A stretch of 64,000 nucleotides of DNA. It comes from Patiriisocius_A hiemis (GTDB lineage: Bacteria > Bacteroidota > Bacteroidia > Flavobacteriales > Flavobacteriaceae). The position numbers and the translations under genes were made by a program. Below are positions 1 through 8,564 of the stretch, piece by piece. The notes beneath the pieces were generated by a model, which worked only from the letters and a program-made list of their open reading frames with translations, had not been told where the DNA came from and did no database searches. The DNA is taken from NCBI RefSeq assembly GCF_031846325.1, contig NZ_JAVRHZ010000004.1, positions 149,599-213,598 on the forward strand, read 5' to 3'. Each line of letters starts with the position of its first letter. Within the stretch, counting starts at the first letter, position 1.

Positions 1-1
1 A

Positions 2-115
2 TTAGAGTATTTTCGTGTTGTCTGGGCAGAAACAGTTAGTGAGAGTAGTAAAAAAGCAATAAATAGATTCCTTTTCAAGCTAGAATTTTTGCACAAATAT
101 CTCATTAATTTCTAG
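2..115 (+). CDS. 3' end of an unidentified gene (partial)
   Basis: Reading from base 2 there are 37 codons open to a TAG at 113-115; the other two forward frames are interrupted early. The peptide is mixed basic and hydrophobic and ends in HKYLINF. It would be the C-terminal tail of a gene lying mostly to the left of the window. I do not recognise it. In AT-rich DNA a 37-codon opening is only weak evidence, so this is tentative. Bases 116-229 hold no gene and probably the promoter region of pssA. Confidence 0.35.
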   Translation, partial: LEYFRVVWAETVSESSKKAINRFLFKLEFLHKYLINF

Positions 116-229
116 AATACTAAACTATAAAATTGAATACATATTGTATGTTTATCCTCTAAGACGGAAATACTTTGTTATTTTTACAAAAAATGAAGGT
201 TTTTTGAAATTTATACCTTTTTAACTAAC

Positions 230-970
230 ATGATAAAGCAAATTCCTAACATAATTACTTCATTAAACCTTTTGTGTGGTACAATTGCTTTGTTTTTTGC
301 AATTTCTGGAGATTTAATTACCGCCTCAATATTTGTTTTTTTAGGAATATTCTTTGATTTTTTTGATGGTTTAGCTGCTAGACTATTAAAAGCGCAAAGT
401 AAAGTTGGACTAGAATTAGATTCACTTGCAGATATGGTGACAAGTGGTGTAGTTCCTGGAATAGTTATGGTTCAATTACTTTACTTAAGTATTACAGGAG
501 ATTCAGTCGATATTAATCAACTTTTTTCTACAGAAAATTGGAATGCTAGCAAATATCAATACCTACCTTTTTTTGGACTACTTATTACATTAGCTTCTGC
601 ATACAGACTTGCTAAATTTAATGTGGATACACGTCAAACTACAAGCTTTATTGGGCTCCCAACTCCTGCCAATGCACTTTTAATATTAAGCATTCCTTTA
701 ATGCTAGAGTTTCAATATACTCAAAGTTTAGCATCGGTTGTGCTTAATACATGGTTGCTTTTAGGAGTAACAGTAGTAAGTTGCTTCTTATTAAATGCAG
801 AAATTCCATTATTTTCTTTAAAATTTAAAACCTGGGGGTTTAATAAGAATTTAAAAAGATATTTTTTTCTTTTTATTTCTTTGGTTTTAATCTTTGTTTT
901 TAAGTTTATTGCAATACCAATTATACTTTTATTTTATTTTATTTTGTCTTTGTTTTGGAAAGCAGATTAA
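230..970 (+). CDS. pssA: CDP-diacylglycerol--serine O-phosphatidyltransferase
   Basis: Membrane enzyme that transfers phosphatidyl from CDP-diacylglycerol to L-serine, the first step towards phosphatidylethanolamine. The CDP-alcohol phosphotransferase signature DGxxAR-x8-GxxxDxxxD is complete: D46, G47, R51, G60, D64 and D68. Several hydrophobic segments follow, with a strongly hydrophobic C-terminal third, as expected of an integral membrane protein. The length of 246 residues is usual for the family in Bacteroidota. The next gene starts 44 bp downstream on the same strand and could be cotranscribed. Confidence 0.93.
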   Translation: MIKQIPNIITSLNLLCGTIALFFAISGDLITASIFVFLGIFFDFFDGLAARLLKAQSKVGLELDSLADMVTSGVVPGIVMVQLLYLSITGDSVDINQLFSTENWNASKYQYLPFFGLLITLASAYRLAKFNVDTRQTTSFIGLPTPANALLILSIPLMLEFQYTQSLASVVLNTWLLLGVTVVSCFLLNAEIPLFSLKFKTWGFNKNLKRYFFLFISLVLIFVFKFIAIPIILLFYFILSLFWKAD

Positions 971-1014
971 TATATTTTTGGTGACTTTATCATTTTCGAA
1001 TATTAATATATTAT

Positions 1015-1947
1015 ATGGGACTTGGACATAAGAAAATAGTATCTCTTTTATCTGGACTTAAAACTTTTTTAAGGTCAAGGTTAAAACAATCTATATTTAA
1101 TGAGGACACCAGATTATTGGCGATTGGAACTATGTTGTCCAAGCAACAATTTCAAATGGTATCAAGTAATATAAATGATTATGAATTCAAAATTTTTAGT
1201 CAATGGGGAGATGATGGTATTATTCAATATTTAATTAAAAATTTATCTATAGAGAATACCACTTTTATCGAATTTGGTGTAGAAGATTATTTGGAGTCGA
1301 ATACCCGTTTTTTAATGATGCACGATAATTGGTCCGGCTTTATTATTGATGGTTCTAATAAGTTTATTAAAAATTTAAAGAAGTATAAATGGTATTGGAA
1401 ATATGATTTAAGAGGGAAATGTGCTTTTATTACTAAAGATAATATAAACTCTATTTTATTAAGTTCTGGGTTTAAAAGTTTAGGAATTTTAAGTGTAGAT
1501 ATTGATGGTAATGATTACCATGTTCTTGAAGAGATTGATTTAGGTGTACTAAACCCTTCAATAATTATAGTAGAGTACAATGCGGTCTTTGGTAAAGATC
1601 GTTACATTACAGTACCTTATAAAGAAGATTTTGTAAGGAACAATATGCATTACAGTAACTTATATTTTGGAGCTTCTTTGCCTGCATTTACGCATGTAGC
1701 TAATAATAAAGGATATGCATTAGTTGGCTGCACGATAGCTGGTAACAATGCTTATTTTGTTCGTCGAGATCTTCTGAATAAAAATGTTAGTGAACTTTCT
1801 ATAGAAGAAGCTTTTAAAGACAGTAAATTTAGAGAAAGCAGAAATAAAGATTATTCTCTTTCTTATTTAAGAGGCGATACTAGATTAGCAGAAATTAAAG
1901 GAATGCCAGTAATTAACCTACTTACTGGTGAAGAGGAAGAAATTTAA
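1015..1947 (+). CDS. FkbM-like / SAM-methyltransferase-fold protein
   Basis: A 310-residue protein of uncertain function. FIEFGVEDYLESN (residues 84-96) looks like a Rossmann motif I with an acidic ribose contact. ILSVDIDGNDYHVLEEI (158-174) resembles the second acidic motif of FkbM-type methyltransferases. Proteins like this usually sit in surface-polysaccharide clusters, but no glycosyltransferases are near, so this is an orphan copy. There is no signal peptide. The substrate cannot be inferred. Its TAA overlaps the stop codon of the convergent lptB within a shared TTAA (1944-1947). Confidence 0.55.
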   Translation: MGLGHKKIVSLLSGLKTFLRSRLKQSIFNEDTRLLAIGTMLSKQQFQMVSSNINDYEFKIFSQWGDDGIIQYLIKNLSIENTTFIEFGVEDYLESNTRFLMMHDNWSGFIIDGSNKFIKNLKKYKWYWKYDLRGKCAFITKDNINSILLSSGFKSLGILSVDIDGNDYHVLEEIDLGVLNPSIIIVEYNAVFGKDRYITVPYKEDFVRNNMHYSNLYFGASLPAFTHVANNKGYALVGCTIAGNNAYFVRRDLLNKNVSELSIEEAFKDSKFRESRNKDYSLSYLRGDTRLAEIKGMPVINLLTGEEEEI

Positions 1948-2684
1948 AATGATAATTTCTTTTTCCTAAGCTCAAAATTTTGACCTAAATATACTTTACG
2001 TACCATTTCGTCTGCAGCTAACTCTTCGGGTTCTCCATGTTTTAAGATGCTTCCTTCAAACATTAAATAAGTTCTGTCTGTAATAGCAAGGGTCTCTTGT
2101 ACATTATGGTCTGTAATCAAGATACCAATATTCTTGTTTTTAAGTTGCGCTACAATACGTTGTATATCCTCTACTGCAACTGGATCAACTCCCGCAAAAG
2201 GTTCATCTAGTAGTATAAAATGAGGGTCTGTAGCTAGGGCACGAGCAATTTCGGTACGTCTTCTTTCTCCACCACTTAATAAATCTCCTCTGTTTTTTCT
2301 AATATGTCCTAAGCCAAACTCTTCAATAAGTGTGTCTGCTTTATGTTTTTGCTCTTTTTTTGAAAGCTTAGTGAGTTGTAAAACACTTAAAATATTATCT
2401 TCTACACTCAATTTCCTGAATACTGAGGCTTCTTGTGCTAAATAACCAATCCCATTTTGAGCTCTTTTGTACATTGGGAATTTGGTAATCTCTGTTCCTT
2501 CTAGGAAAATTCGACCCCCATTGGGCTTAATAAGACCAACAATCATGTAGAAAGAAGTAGTTTTACCAGCACCGTTTGGCCCAAGTAAACCAACAATTTC
2601 TCCTTGGTTTACCTCCACCGAAATACCCTTAACTACCTTTCGGCCTTTGTAAGACTTTATAAGATTTTCAGCTCTTAGTTTCAT
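1944..2684 (-). CDS. lptB: LPS export ABC transporter ATP-binding protein
   Basis: Cytoplasmic ATPase of the Lpt machine that moves lipopolysaccharide from the inner to the outer membrane. Walker A GPNGAGKT at residues 35-42, signature LSGGE at 136-140 and Walker B ILLDE at 157-161 are intact. IGYLAQEAS (79-87) is the characteristic LptB Q-loop neighbourhood, and FAGVDPVAVEDIQ follows Walker B as in LptB. It is the last gene of the leftward group kdsD, tatC, CMD-family gene, lptB, about 100 bp behind its neighbour. Kdo-precursor synthesis and LPS export in one group is functionally coherent. Confidence 0.92.
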   Translation of the reverse strand: MKLRAENLIKSYKGRKVVKGISVEVNQGEIVGLLGPNGAGKTTSFYMIVGLIKPNGGRIFLEGTEITKFPMYKRAQNGIGYLAQEASVFRKLSVEDNILSVLQLTKLSKKEQKHKADTLIEEFGLGHIRKNRGDLLSGGERRRTEIARALATDPHFILLDEPFAGVDPVAVEDIQRIVAQLKNKNIGILITDHNVQETLAITDRTYLMFEGSILKHGEPEELAADEMVRKVYLGQNFELRKKKLSF

Positions 2685-2785
2685 ATTCTTTTCCGCGAAA
2701 ACGGAAATCTTTTAAAATTATGCACTTTAATGTTTTAGATACCATCTAAACGTTAAAAGTACAGCTAAATTTTCCGAAGAAAAAA

Positions 2786-3133
2786 TTACGCGTTATTCTC
2801 TAGAGCCTCCCAGTATTCATAAGCTCTTCTAAGATGAGGTATTACTATTGTTCCTCCTATAAGTAAAGAAACACTTAATGCTTCAACTACTTCTTCTTTA
2901 GTAATGTTTAGCTTATGGCAAGCTTCTAAATGATATCGTACACAATCATCACACCTAAGTACTAGTGAATTACCAAGTCCTAATAGTTCTTTTGTTTTTT
3001 TGGGTAAGGCACCTTCGGTAAAAGCATTGGTGTCTAGATTAAAAATTCTTTTTATAATCTTATTGTTATCTTCTAGTAACTTCTCGTTCATTTTTGAACG
3101 ATACTCGTTAAATTCATCTACTATGTTAGGCAT
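2786..3133 (-). CDS. Carboxymuconolactone decarboxylase / AhpD-like protein
   Basis: A 115-residue all-helical protein. CDDCVRYH at residues 61-68 is the CxxC plus His redox signature of the AhpD-like branch, which argues for thiol peroxidase-type chemistry rather than true decarboxylation. Its start overlaps the end of tatC by 8 bp, so the two genes are translationally linked. The substrate is unknown. Family assignment is good; the physiological role is inference. Confidence 0.82.
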   Translation of the reverse strand: MPNIVDEFNEYRSKMNEKLLEDNNKIIKRIFNLDTNAFTEGALPKKTKELLGLGNSLVLRCDDCVRYHLEACHKLNITKEEVVEALSVSLLIGGTIVIPHLRRAYEYWEALENNA

Positions 3134-3965
3134 TTCTTTTCTTTTCTTTTTTTAATTGGTTTTTTATCACCGCTTTAGAAATAAAAATTGATATTTCGTA
3201 TAAAATAATTACTGGTACTGCAACAATAATTTGACTAGCAACATCCGGAGGTGTTATTATAGCTGAAAGTAATAAAACTCCAACTAAAGAGAACTTACGG
3301 TATTTACGTAAAATTTCTGGTGTTACAACTCCTATTTTAGTCAAGAAGTAAATTATAATGGGTAACTCAAAAATTAATCCACTTGCTAAAACCGAAGCTC
3401 TTACAAGTCCTATATAGCTACTTAAGTCAAACTCGTTTAAAACCTGTTCACTCACCTGATAACTTCCTAAAAAATTAATAGATAGTGGTGTTACAACATA
3501 ATACCCAAAGAGTACTCCAATAAAAAACAGGAATGAGGCGATTAGTATAAAACCTCTACTAGTTTTACGCTCGTTGTCTCGTAAGCCAGGACTAATAAAT
3601 TTCCAAAATTCATATAAAATATATGGGAAAGCTAGAATAAAGCCTGCTGTAATAGAGGTCCATATATGTGCAGAGAATTGCCCTGCCATTGTTCTACTTT
3701 GGATAGTAAATGGCAGTTTTTCAAAACAAAAGCTATCTTCAAAACCTAAAAATGTAGCTGCTTTACAAAGAATTTCATATGTTGGAAAACTTCCATAAGA
3801 AGGTCCAAGTAGTAAAATATCAAAAATGAAGGTTTTAGCAATAAAAGCTATTGTCCCCATTATTACTACAACAGCAGTTGAGCGAATTAAGTGCCAACGC
3901 AATTCTTCCAAATGATCCAGAAAAGACATCTCTTTTTCATTAGATGTGGTTGCGTTTTTTGTCAT
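3126..3965 (-). CDS. tatC: Sec-independent (Tat) translocase subunit TatC
   Basis: Polytopic inner-membrane receptor that recognises twin-arginine signal peptides. The N-terminal segment MSFLDHLEELRWHLIRS is the family hallmark, including the conserved Glu and Arg, and about six hydrophobic segments follow. At 279 residues it is of normal length. Its start codon overlaps the stop of kdsD by one base (TAATG), and its end overlaps the AhpD-like gene, so it sits in a tight operon. No tatA is in the window and must lie elsewhere. Confidence 0.93.
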   Translation of the reverse strand: MTKNATTSNEKEMSFLDHLEELRWHLIRSTAVVVIMGTIAFIAKTFIFDILLLGPSYGSFPTYEILCKAATFLGFEDSFCFEKLPFTIQSRTMAGQFSAHIWTSITAGFILAFPYILYEFWKFISPGLRDNERKTSRGFILIASFLFFIGVLFGYYVVTPLSINFLGSYQVSEQVLNEFDLSSYIGLVRASVLASGLIFELPIIIYFLTKIGVVTPEILRKYRKFSLVGVLLLSAIITPPDVASQIIVAVPVIILYEISIFISKAVIKNQLKKEKKRNA

Positions 3966-4966
3966 TAAATAATTCCTTCTTTGGTTAAATTATGGATATG
4001 CACTACGCCGCAGTAATTTCCCTTATCTTCAGCAAGTAATTGTGTAATGCCATGGTTGTCCATTAGCTTCATAGCTTCAACAGCCATTGCATCATTATCA
4101 ATTTTTTTAGGGTTTTTGGTCATAATGTCTTTTGCAGTAAGTCCTTTAAAACTATCTACTTTGGTTAACATTCTACGTAAATCACCATCTGTAATTATGC
4201 CAATAATTTTACTGTCTTTAACAACAGCAGTAACCCCAAGCATTTTTTTTGATATTTCTACTATTACATCTTTTACATCTGTATCTGGGTGTACTTCTGG
4301 TTTTTCATTTAGAGAAGTAAGGTTACTTACTCTTAAATATAACTTTTTCCCTAAAGATCCTCCAGGATGAAATCTCGCAAAATCTTTACTTGAGAAACCA
4401 CGTAAATCTAGTAAGCACATAGCCAATGCATCACCAATAACAAGTTGAGCAGTTGTGCTGGTTGTTGGTGCTAAGTTATTTGGGCAAGCTTCCTTTTCTA
4501 CATATGCATTTAAAACATAATCTGCTTGCGTTCCTAAAAATGAAGCTTTATTTGAAGTAATTGCTATAAGTTTATTGCCTCTAGCCTTAATTAATGGTAC
4601 AAGAACTTTAATCTCTGGCGTATTCCCGCTTTTAGAGATACATATTACACTATCATCTTCTAGAATAGTTCCTAAATCACCATGAATAGCATCTGCTGCA
4701 TGCATAAAAATAGCTGGAGTTCCAGTAGAATTAAGTGTAGCAACAATTTTTGTAGCAATATTTGCGCTTTTACCAATACCAGTAACTATAACTCTCCCAT
4801 GAGATTTAAAGATATAGTCTACAGCATCAGAAAATTCCCTGTCAACCAAACTTGCTAAATGCATAATAGCATTACTCTCGGTTACAATGGTCTTTTTAGC
4901 GACAGATATTACTCTTTCTTCGATATTCAAGATGTTACGCTTTTTAATTTTTGTTACTGTATCCAT
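3965..4966 (-). CDS. kdsD: Arabinose-5-phosphate isomerase (KdsD/KpsF family)
   Basis: Converts ribulose-5-phosphate to arabinose-5-phosphate, the first step of Kdo synthesis for LPS. An N-terminal SIS domain (about residues 45-180, with VTGIGKSANIA and ICISKSGNTPEI motifs) is followed by two CBS domains (about 210-333), the standard KpsF/GutQ layout. The chosen ATG gives a normal 333-residue protein. It heads the leftward operon and has a convincing promoter at 5026-5056. A catabolic GutQ-like role is possible, but the neighbouring lptB favours Kdo synthesis. Confidence 0.88.
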   Translation of the reverse strand: MDTVTKIKKRNILNIEERVISVAKKTIVTESNAIMHLASLVDREFSDAVDYIFKSHGRVIVTGIGKSANIATKIVATLNSTGTPAIFMHAADAIHGDLGTILEDDSVICISKSGNTPEIKVLVPLIKARGNKLIAITSNKASFLGTQADYVLNAYVEKEACPNNLAPTTSTTAQLVIGDALAMCLLDLRGFSSKDFARFHPGGSLGKKLYLRVSNLTSLNEKPEVHPDTDVKDVIVEISKKMLGVTAVVKDSKIIGIITDGDLRRMLTKVDSFKGLTAKDIMTKNPKKIDNDAMAVEAMKLMDNHGITQLLAEDKGNYCGVVHIHNLTKEGII

Positions 4967-5025
4967 AAATTACTATATTTAGTATAGAATTATATTAAGT
5001 AGATACATAATTACCTTAAAGGTTG

Positions 5026-5056
5026 CAAAATTACAATTGTTCCCCTGTTTCTGCAA
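5026..5056 (-). promoter_or_regulatory. Bacteroidota-type promoter of the kdsD operon
   Basis: On the minus strand a TTG (5056-5054) is separated by 20 bases from TAATTTTG (5033-5026). This matches the known Bacteroidota primary-sigma pattern TTG-N17-23-TAnnTTTG. Transcription would begin near 5021, leaving a leader of roughly 55 bases before the kdsD ATG. Confidence 0.55.
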
Positions 5057-5100
5057 TTTTATTTAAGGTCTAACATAAAATATAAAAACCGAATAACAGC

Positions 5101-7296
5101 GTGGCTGAAATTGATATTTACGCATCATTAAAGAAATATTTTGGATTTAGTCAATTTAAAGGACTACAAGAAGATGTTATAAAAAGTATTATGGCTAATA
5201 ATAACACCTTTGTTATTATGCCTACAGGAGGAGGGAAATCTCTTTGCTATCAATTACCAGCTTTAATGAAGGATGGTACTGCAATTGTAGTATCACCTCT
5301 TATTGCATTAATGAAAAATCAAGTAGATGCTCTAAGAGCATTGTCTTCTGAAAACGGAATTGCTCATGTTTTAAATTCATCTTTAAATAAAACCGAAGTA
5401 AAACAAGTAAAAGAAGACATATCTAATGGAATCACAAAACTTTTGTACGTGGCTCCAGAGTCCCTGACAAAAGAAGAATATGTAGATTTTTTACAGAATG
5501 AAACAATTTCATTTTTAGCAATTGATGAAGCACATTGCATAAGTGAGTGGGGGCATGACTTTAGACCCGAATACCGAAATCTTAAAAGTATAATTAATAG
5601 AATAGGAAACGACATTCCAATTATAGGATTAACCGCTACAGCAACTCCTAAGGTACAAGAAGACATACTTAAAAATTTAGGAATGCCAGATGCAAATACC
5701 TTTAAAGCATCTTTTAATCGTCCTAATCTTTATTATGAAATCCGTCCAAAAACAAAGAATGTTGATGCAGATATTACTCGCTTTGTAAAGCAAAACGATG
5801 GGAAAAGCGGTATTATATATTGCTTGAGTAGAAAACGAGTTGAAGAACTTGCACAAACGCTTCAGGTTAACGGTATTAAAGCAGTACCGTACCATGCTGG
5901 GCTTGATGGTAAAACACGTGTAAAGCATCAAGATATGTTTTTAATGGAAGATGTAGATGTTGTTGTTGCGACCATTGCCTTCGGAATGGGTATAGACAAA
6001 CCAGATGTTAGGTTTGTTATACATAATGATATTCCTAAAAGTATAGAAAGTTATTATCAAGAAACAGGACGTGCTGGTCGCGATGGAGGAGAAGGGCATT
6101 GTTTAGCTTTTTACAATTATAAAGATGTAGAAAAGCTGGAGAAATTTATGAGTGGAAAACCTGTGGCTGAACAAGAGATAGGGCATGCTTTGTTACAAGA
6201 GATTGTTGCATTTGCAGAAACCTCTATGTCTCGACGTAAGTTTATTTTACATTATTTTGGAGAAGATTTTGATAATGAAACTGGCGAAGGTGGTGATATG
6301 GACGATAACATGCGTCACCCCAAAAAACAACATGAAGCTAAGGATGAAACGCTTACCCTATTAAATGTAGTTGAAAAATCTAATCAACAATACAAAGCAA
6401 AAGAGGTTGTAAATATTCTTATTGGGCATGAAAATGCATTAATGAAATCTCACCGTATTAGTAGTCAAGACTATTTTGGTGTTGGAAAAGAGCAAGATGC
6501 AGCGTATTGGATGGCATTATTGAGGCAATTACTCGTTGCTGGATATATTAGAAAAGATATAGAAAGTTATGGTGTAGTGAAGCTAACTAAAAGAGGGAAA
6601 GAGTTTATGGATGCGCCTAGCTCTTTTATGATGACTGAAGACCACTCCTATGATGAAAACGTAAATGATGCTATTATAGTTAATCAAAAAGGAGGAAATG
6701 CAACCGCAGATGAAGCTTTGTTTAAATTATTAAAGGCCGAACGAAAAAAGGTAGCAGATAAACTTGAACTCCCTCCCTTCGTTATTTTTCAAGATCCCTC
6801 ACTTGAAGATATGGCGCTAAAATACCCTATTACAATGGACGAACTTTCTAATGTTCATGGAGTAGGAGAGAGCAAGGCTAAAAAGTTTGGAGCATCATTT
6901 TTAAAACTAATTCAAGATTATGTTGAGGAAAATGATATCATTCGTCCAGACGATTTTGTTGTAAAATCTACAGGTAGTAATAGTGCATTAAAACTGTATA
7001 TTATTCAAAATGTAGATAGAAAGTTACCTCTTGATGATATTGCTTCTGCAAAAGGTCTTGATATGGAAGACTTTATAAAAGAAATGGAAGCTATTGTATA
7101 TAGCGGTACTAAATTAAATATTAATTATTGGATTGAAGAAATCTTAGACGAAGACCAACAAGAAGAAATTCACGAGTATTTTCTAGAAGCTGAAACCGAT
7201 ACTATAGATGCTGCTATGGAAGAGTTTGATGGCGATTATGACACCGAAGAACTCCGCTTGTATAGAATTAAATTTATTAGTGAAGTAGCTAACTAA
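5101..7296 (+). CDS. recQ: ATP-dependent DNA helicase RecQ
   Basis: A 3'-5' DNA helicase of recombination and repair. Walker A TGGGKS is at 42-47 and DEAH at 142-145, with helicase motifs IV-VI (YYQETGRAGRDG) further on. An HRDC domain lies at about 535-612, followed by a roughly 120-residue acidic C-terminal extension. The start is a GTG. Oddity: where most RecQ proteins carry four zinc-binding cysteines after the helicase core, this one reads SMSRRKFILHYFGED then GEGGDMDDN (about 375-405) with no cysteine, so the zinc site appears lost. The WH/RQC part is still recognisable. I believe related Bacteroidota share this feature, but I cannot check it here. Confidence 0.94.
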   Translation: MAEIDIYASLKKYFGFSQFKGLQEDVIKSIMANNNTFVIMPTGGGKSLCYQLPALMKDGTAIVVSPLIALMKNQVDALRALSSENGIAHVLNSSLNKTEVKQVKEDISNGITKLLYVAPESLTKEEYVDFLQNETISFLAIDEAHCISEWGHDFRPEYRNLKSIINRIGNDIPIIGLTATATPKVQEDILKNLGMPDANTFKASFNRPNLYYEIRPKTKNVDADITRFVKQNDGKSGIIYCLSRKRVEELAQTLQVNGIKAVPYHAGLDGKTRVKHQDMFLMEDVDVVVATIAFGMGIDKPDVRFVIHNDIPKSIESYYQETGRAGRDGGEGHCLAFYNYKDVEKLEKFMSGKPVAEQEIGHALLQEIVAFAETSMSRRKFILHYFGEDFDNETGEGGDMDDNMRHPKKQHEAKDETLTLLNVVEKSNQQYKAKEVVNILIGHENALMKSHRISSQDYFGVGKEQDAAYWMALLRQLLVAGYIRKDIESYGVVKLTKRGKEFMDAPSSFMMTEDHSYDENVNDAIIVNQKGGNATADEALFKLLKAERKKVADKLELPPFVIFQDPSLEDMALKYPITMDELSNVHGVGESKAKKFGASFLKLIQDYVEENDIIRPDDFVVKSTGSNSALKLYIIQNVDRKLPLDDIASAKGLDMEDFIKEMEAIVYSGTKLNINYWIEEILDEDQQEEIHEYFLEAETDTIDAAMEEFDGDYDTEELRLYRIKFISEVAN

Positions 7297-7422
7297 CTTG
7301 CATCATTTCATTTCTTTGTTCTTTAAGATATAGCCTCGTAATTATAATTTTCAATAGGTGTTAAGTAATAATATTTAGTGAATTAGGGGTGTTTTTTTAG
7401 TGAAGTTGCTAATTACTATTTA

Positions 7423-8466
7423 TTAATCTTCACATACAACAGCCTCAATAGTTAAGTAATTTATTACAACCAGATTTTCAGTTTCAATATCTTCAATTCT
7501 TACATATAAATCTTGAGGGTTGGCAGTATTGTTATAAACATTTTCTAGAATTGGATTTGTACCGTTTTGAGCATCATCTTCAGTTTCATGAAAAGAATAG
7601 GTTACAGGATTCGCATTATTAATATCTGCTACATTTCCAAAGCAATAAATATAATTTGATAACATAAAATCAGCTGTCCCAGAACCTTCTTCTGTTTCAC
7701 AAACTTGAAAAGCTTCGTCAGAGCTACAATCAAGATTACACTCACTAAAAATCTTATACTCATCACCATTTTCATTAACTAAAGTAGTAATATTATTTTC
7801 AAAATCTACTTCTGCTTTCCAATCAAAGTTCCAATCCTGACCAATTGTGTCATCATTTACAAAAATATTAAGATGAAGCTCTTCATTTATGAATAAGAAT
7901 GTCCAAGTCCCAAAGTAAATATTTCCATTATGATAAAATTTTCCAACACCTAAGGAATTAAAAATAAATTGTGAACTTTCATAATTGGTATTTGTATTGC
8001 TGAGGTTTTCAATATTCCAAACACAATTTAATCTTGCAATATGATTTTCACATTCCATAAGAATTTGGGTCTGCATACAATTTTTTATAGCTTCTTGTAA
8101 TTCTTCATTATTATTTATTTCTACGACTTCTCCTGAAGCATTAGTTCCAGTAATTGGGTAACTAATACTTATAGAATGTCCATCTGGAAGTTCATCAAGA
8201 AGTAAAACAAATTCTTGATCGTTTTGAAGTCCAACAGATTCAATAAATTCTTGATTTTCGTCAAAGACGAATATTGCAAATGGGTAGTCAAATTCAATAC
8301 AGGTTATTGCTTCGTTATCATCATTCTCATCTGAGACTCTATCTAATAGGTTATATAATTCTGAGTCTGTTTCAATATAGTTCCTTGTAATATTTGCTTC
8401 TGTAATAGGTTCATCTTCACACGCAACAACAATAAGTAATACTAGGAGTAATTTTAAATATTTCAT
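7423..8466 (-). CDS. Lipoprotein with Cys-bounded beta unit and one adhesin-like repeat
   Basis: A 347-residue probable lipoprotein: signal segment MKYLKLLLVLLIVVACED with the lipobox Cys at about 16. Residues about 56-131 form a unit that begins and ends with Cys (CIEFDYPFAIFVF ... NNEELQEAIKNC). The same unit occurs in the lipoproteins at 31834 and 34244. A middle domain looks like a lipocalin-type beta domain. The C-terminal ~85 residues (VTYSFHETEDDAQNGTNPI ... LYVRIED) resemble one copy of the repeat in the large secreted protein at 62165. Function unknown. The stretch 7297-7422 to its left holds no gene. Confidence 0.75.
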   Translation of the reverse strand: MKYLKLLLVLLIVVACEDEPITEANITRNYIETDSELYNLLDRVSDENDDNEAITCIEFDYPFAIFVFDENQEFIESVGLQNDQEFVLLLDELPDGHSISISYPITGTNASGEVVEINNNEELQEAIKNCMQTQILMECENHIARLNCVWNIENLSNTNTNYESSQFIFNSLGVGKFYHNGNIYFGTWTFLFINEELHLNIFVNDDTIGQDWNFDWKAEVDFENNITTLVNENGDEYKIFSECNLDCSSDEAFQVCETEEGSGTADFMLSNYIYCFGNVADINNANPVTYSFHETEDDAQNGTNPILENVYNNTANPQDLYVRIEDIETENLVVINYLTIEAVVCED

Positions 8467-8507
8467 AATAAGATGGTTTAATAAATTAGCGCCAAAAACT
8501 ATTCCAT

Positions 8508-8544
8508 AAAAAAAGCACCTTTCAATATTGAAAGGTGCTTTTTT
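8508..8544. terminator. Bidirectional intrinsic terminator downstream of pnp
   Basis: Seven A residues, then GCACCTTTC, the loop AATATT, GAAAGGTGC and six T residues. The structure is a perfect palindrome with U-tracts possible in both directions. It separates pnp from the lipoprotein gene to its left on the same strand. Confidence 0.85.
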
Positions 8545-8564
8545 GATATTGGAAGAAAATTTAC

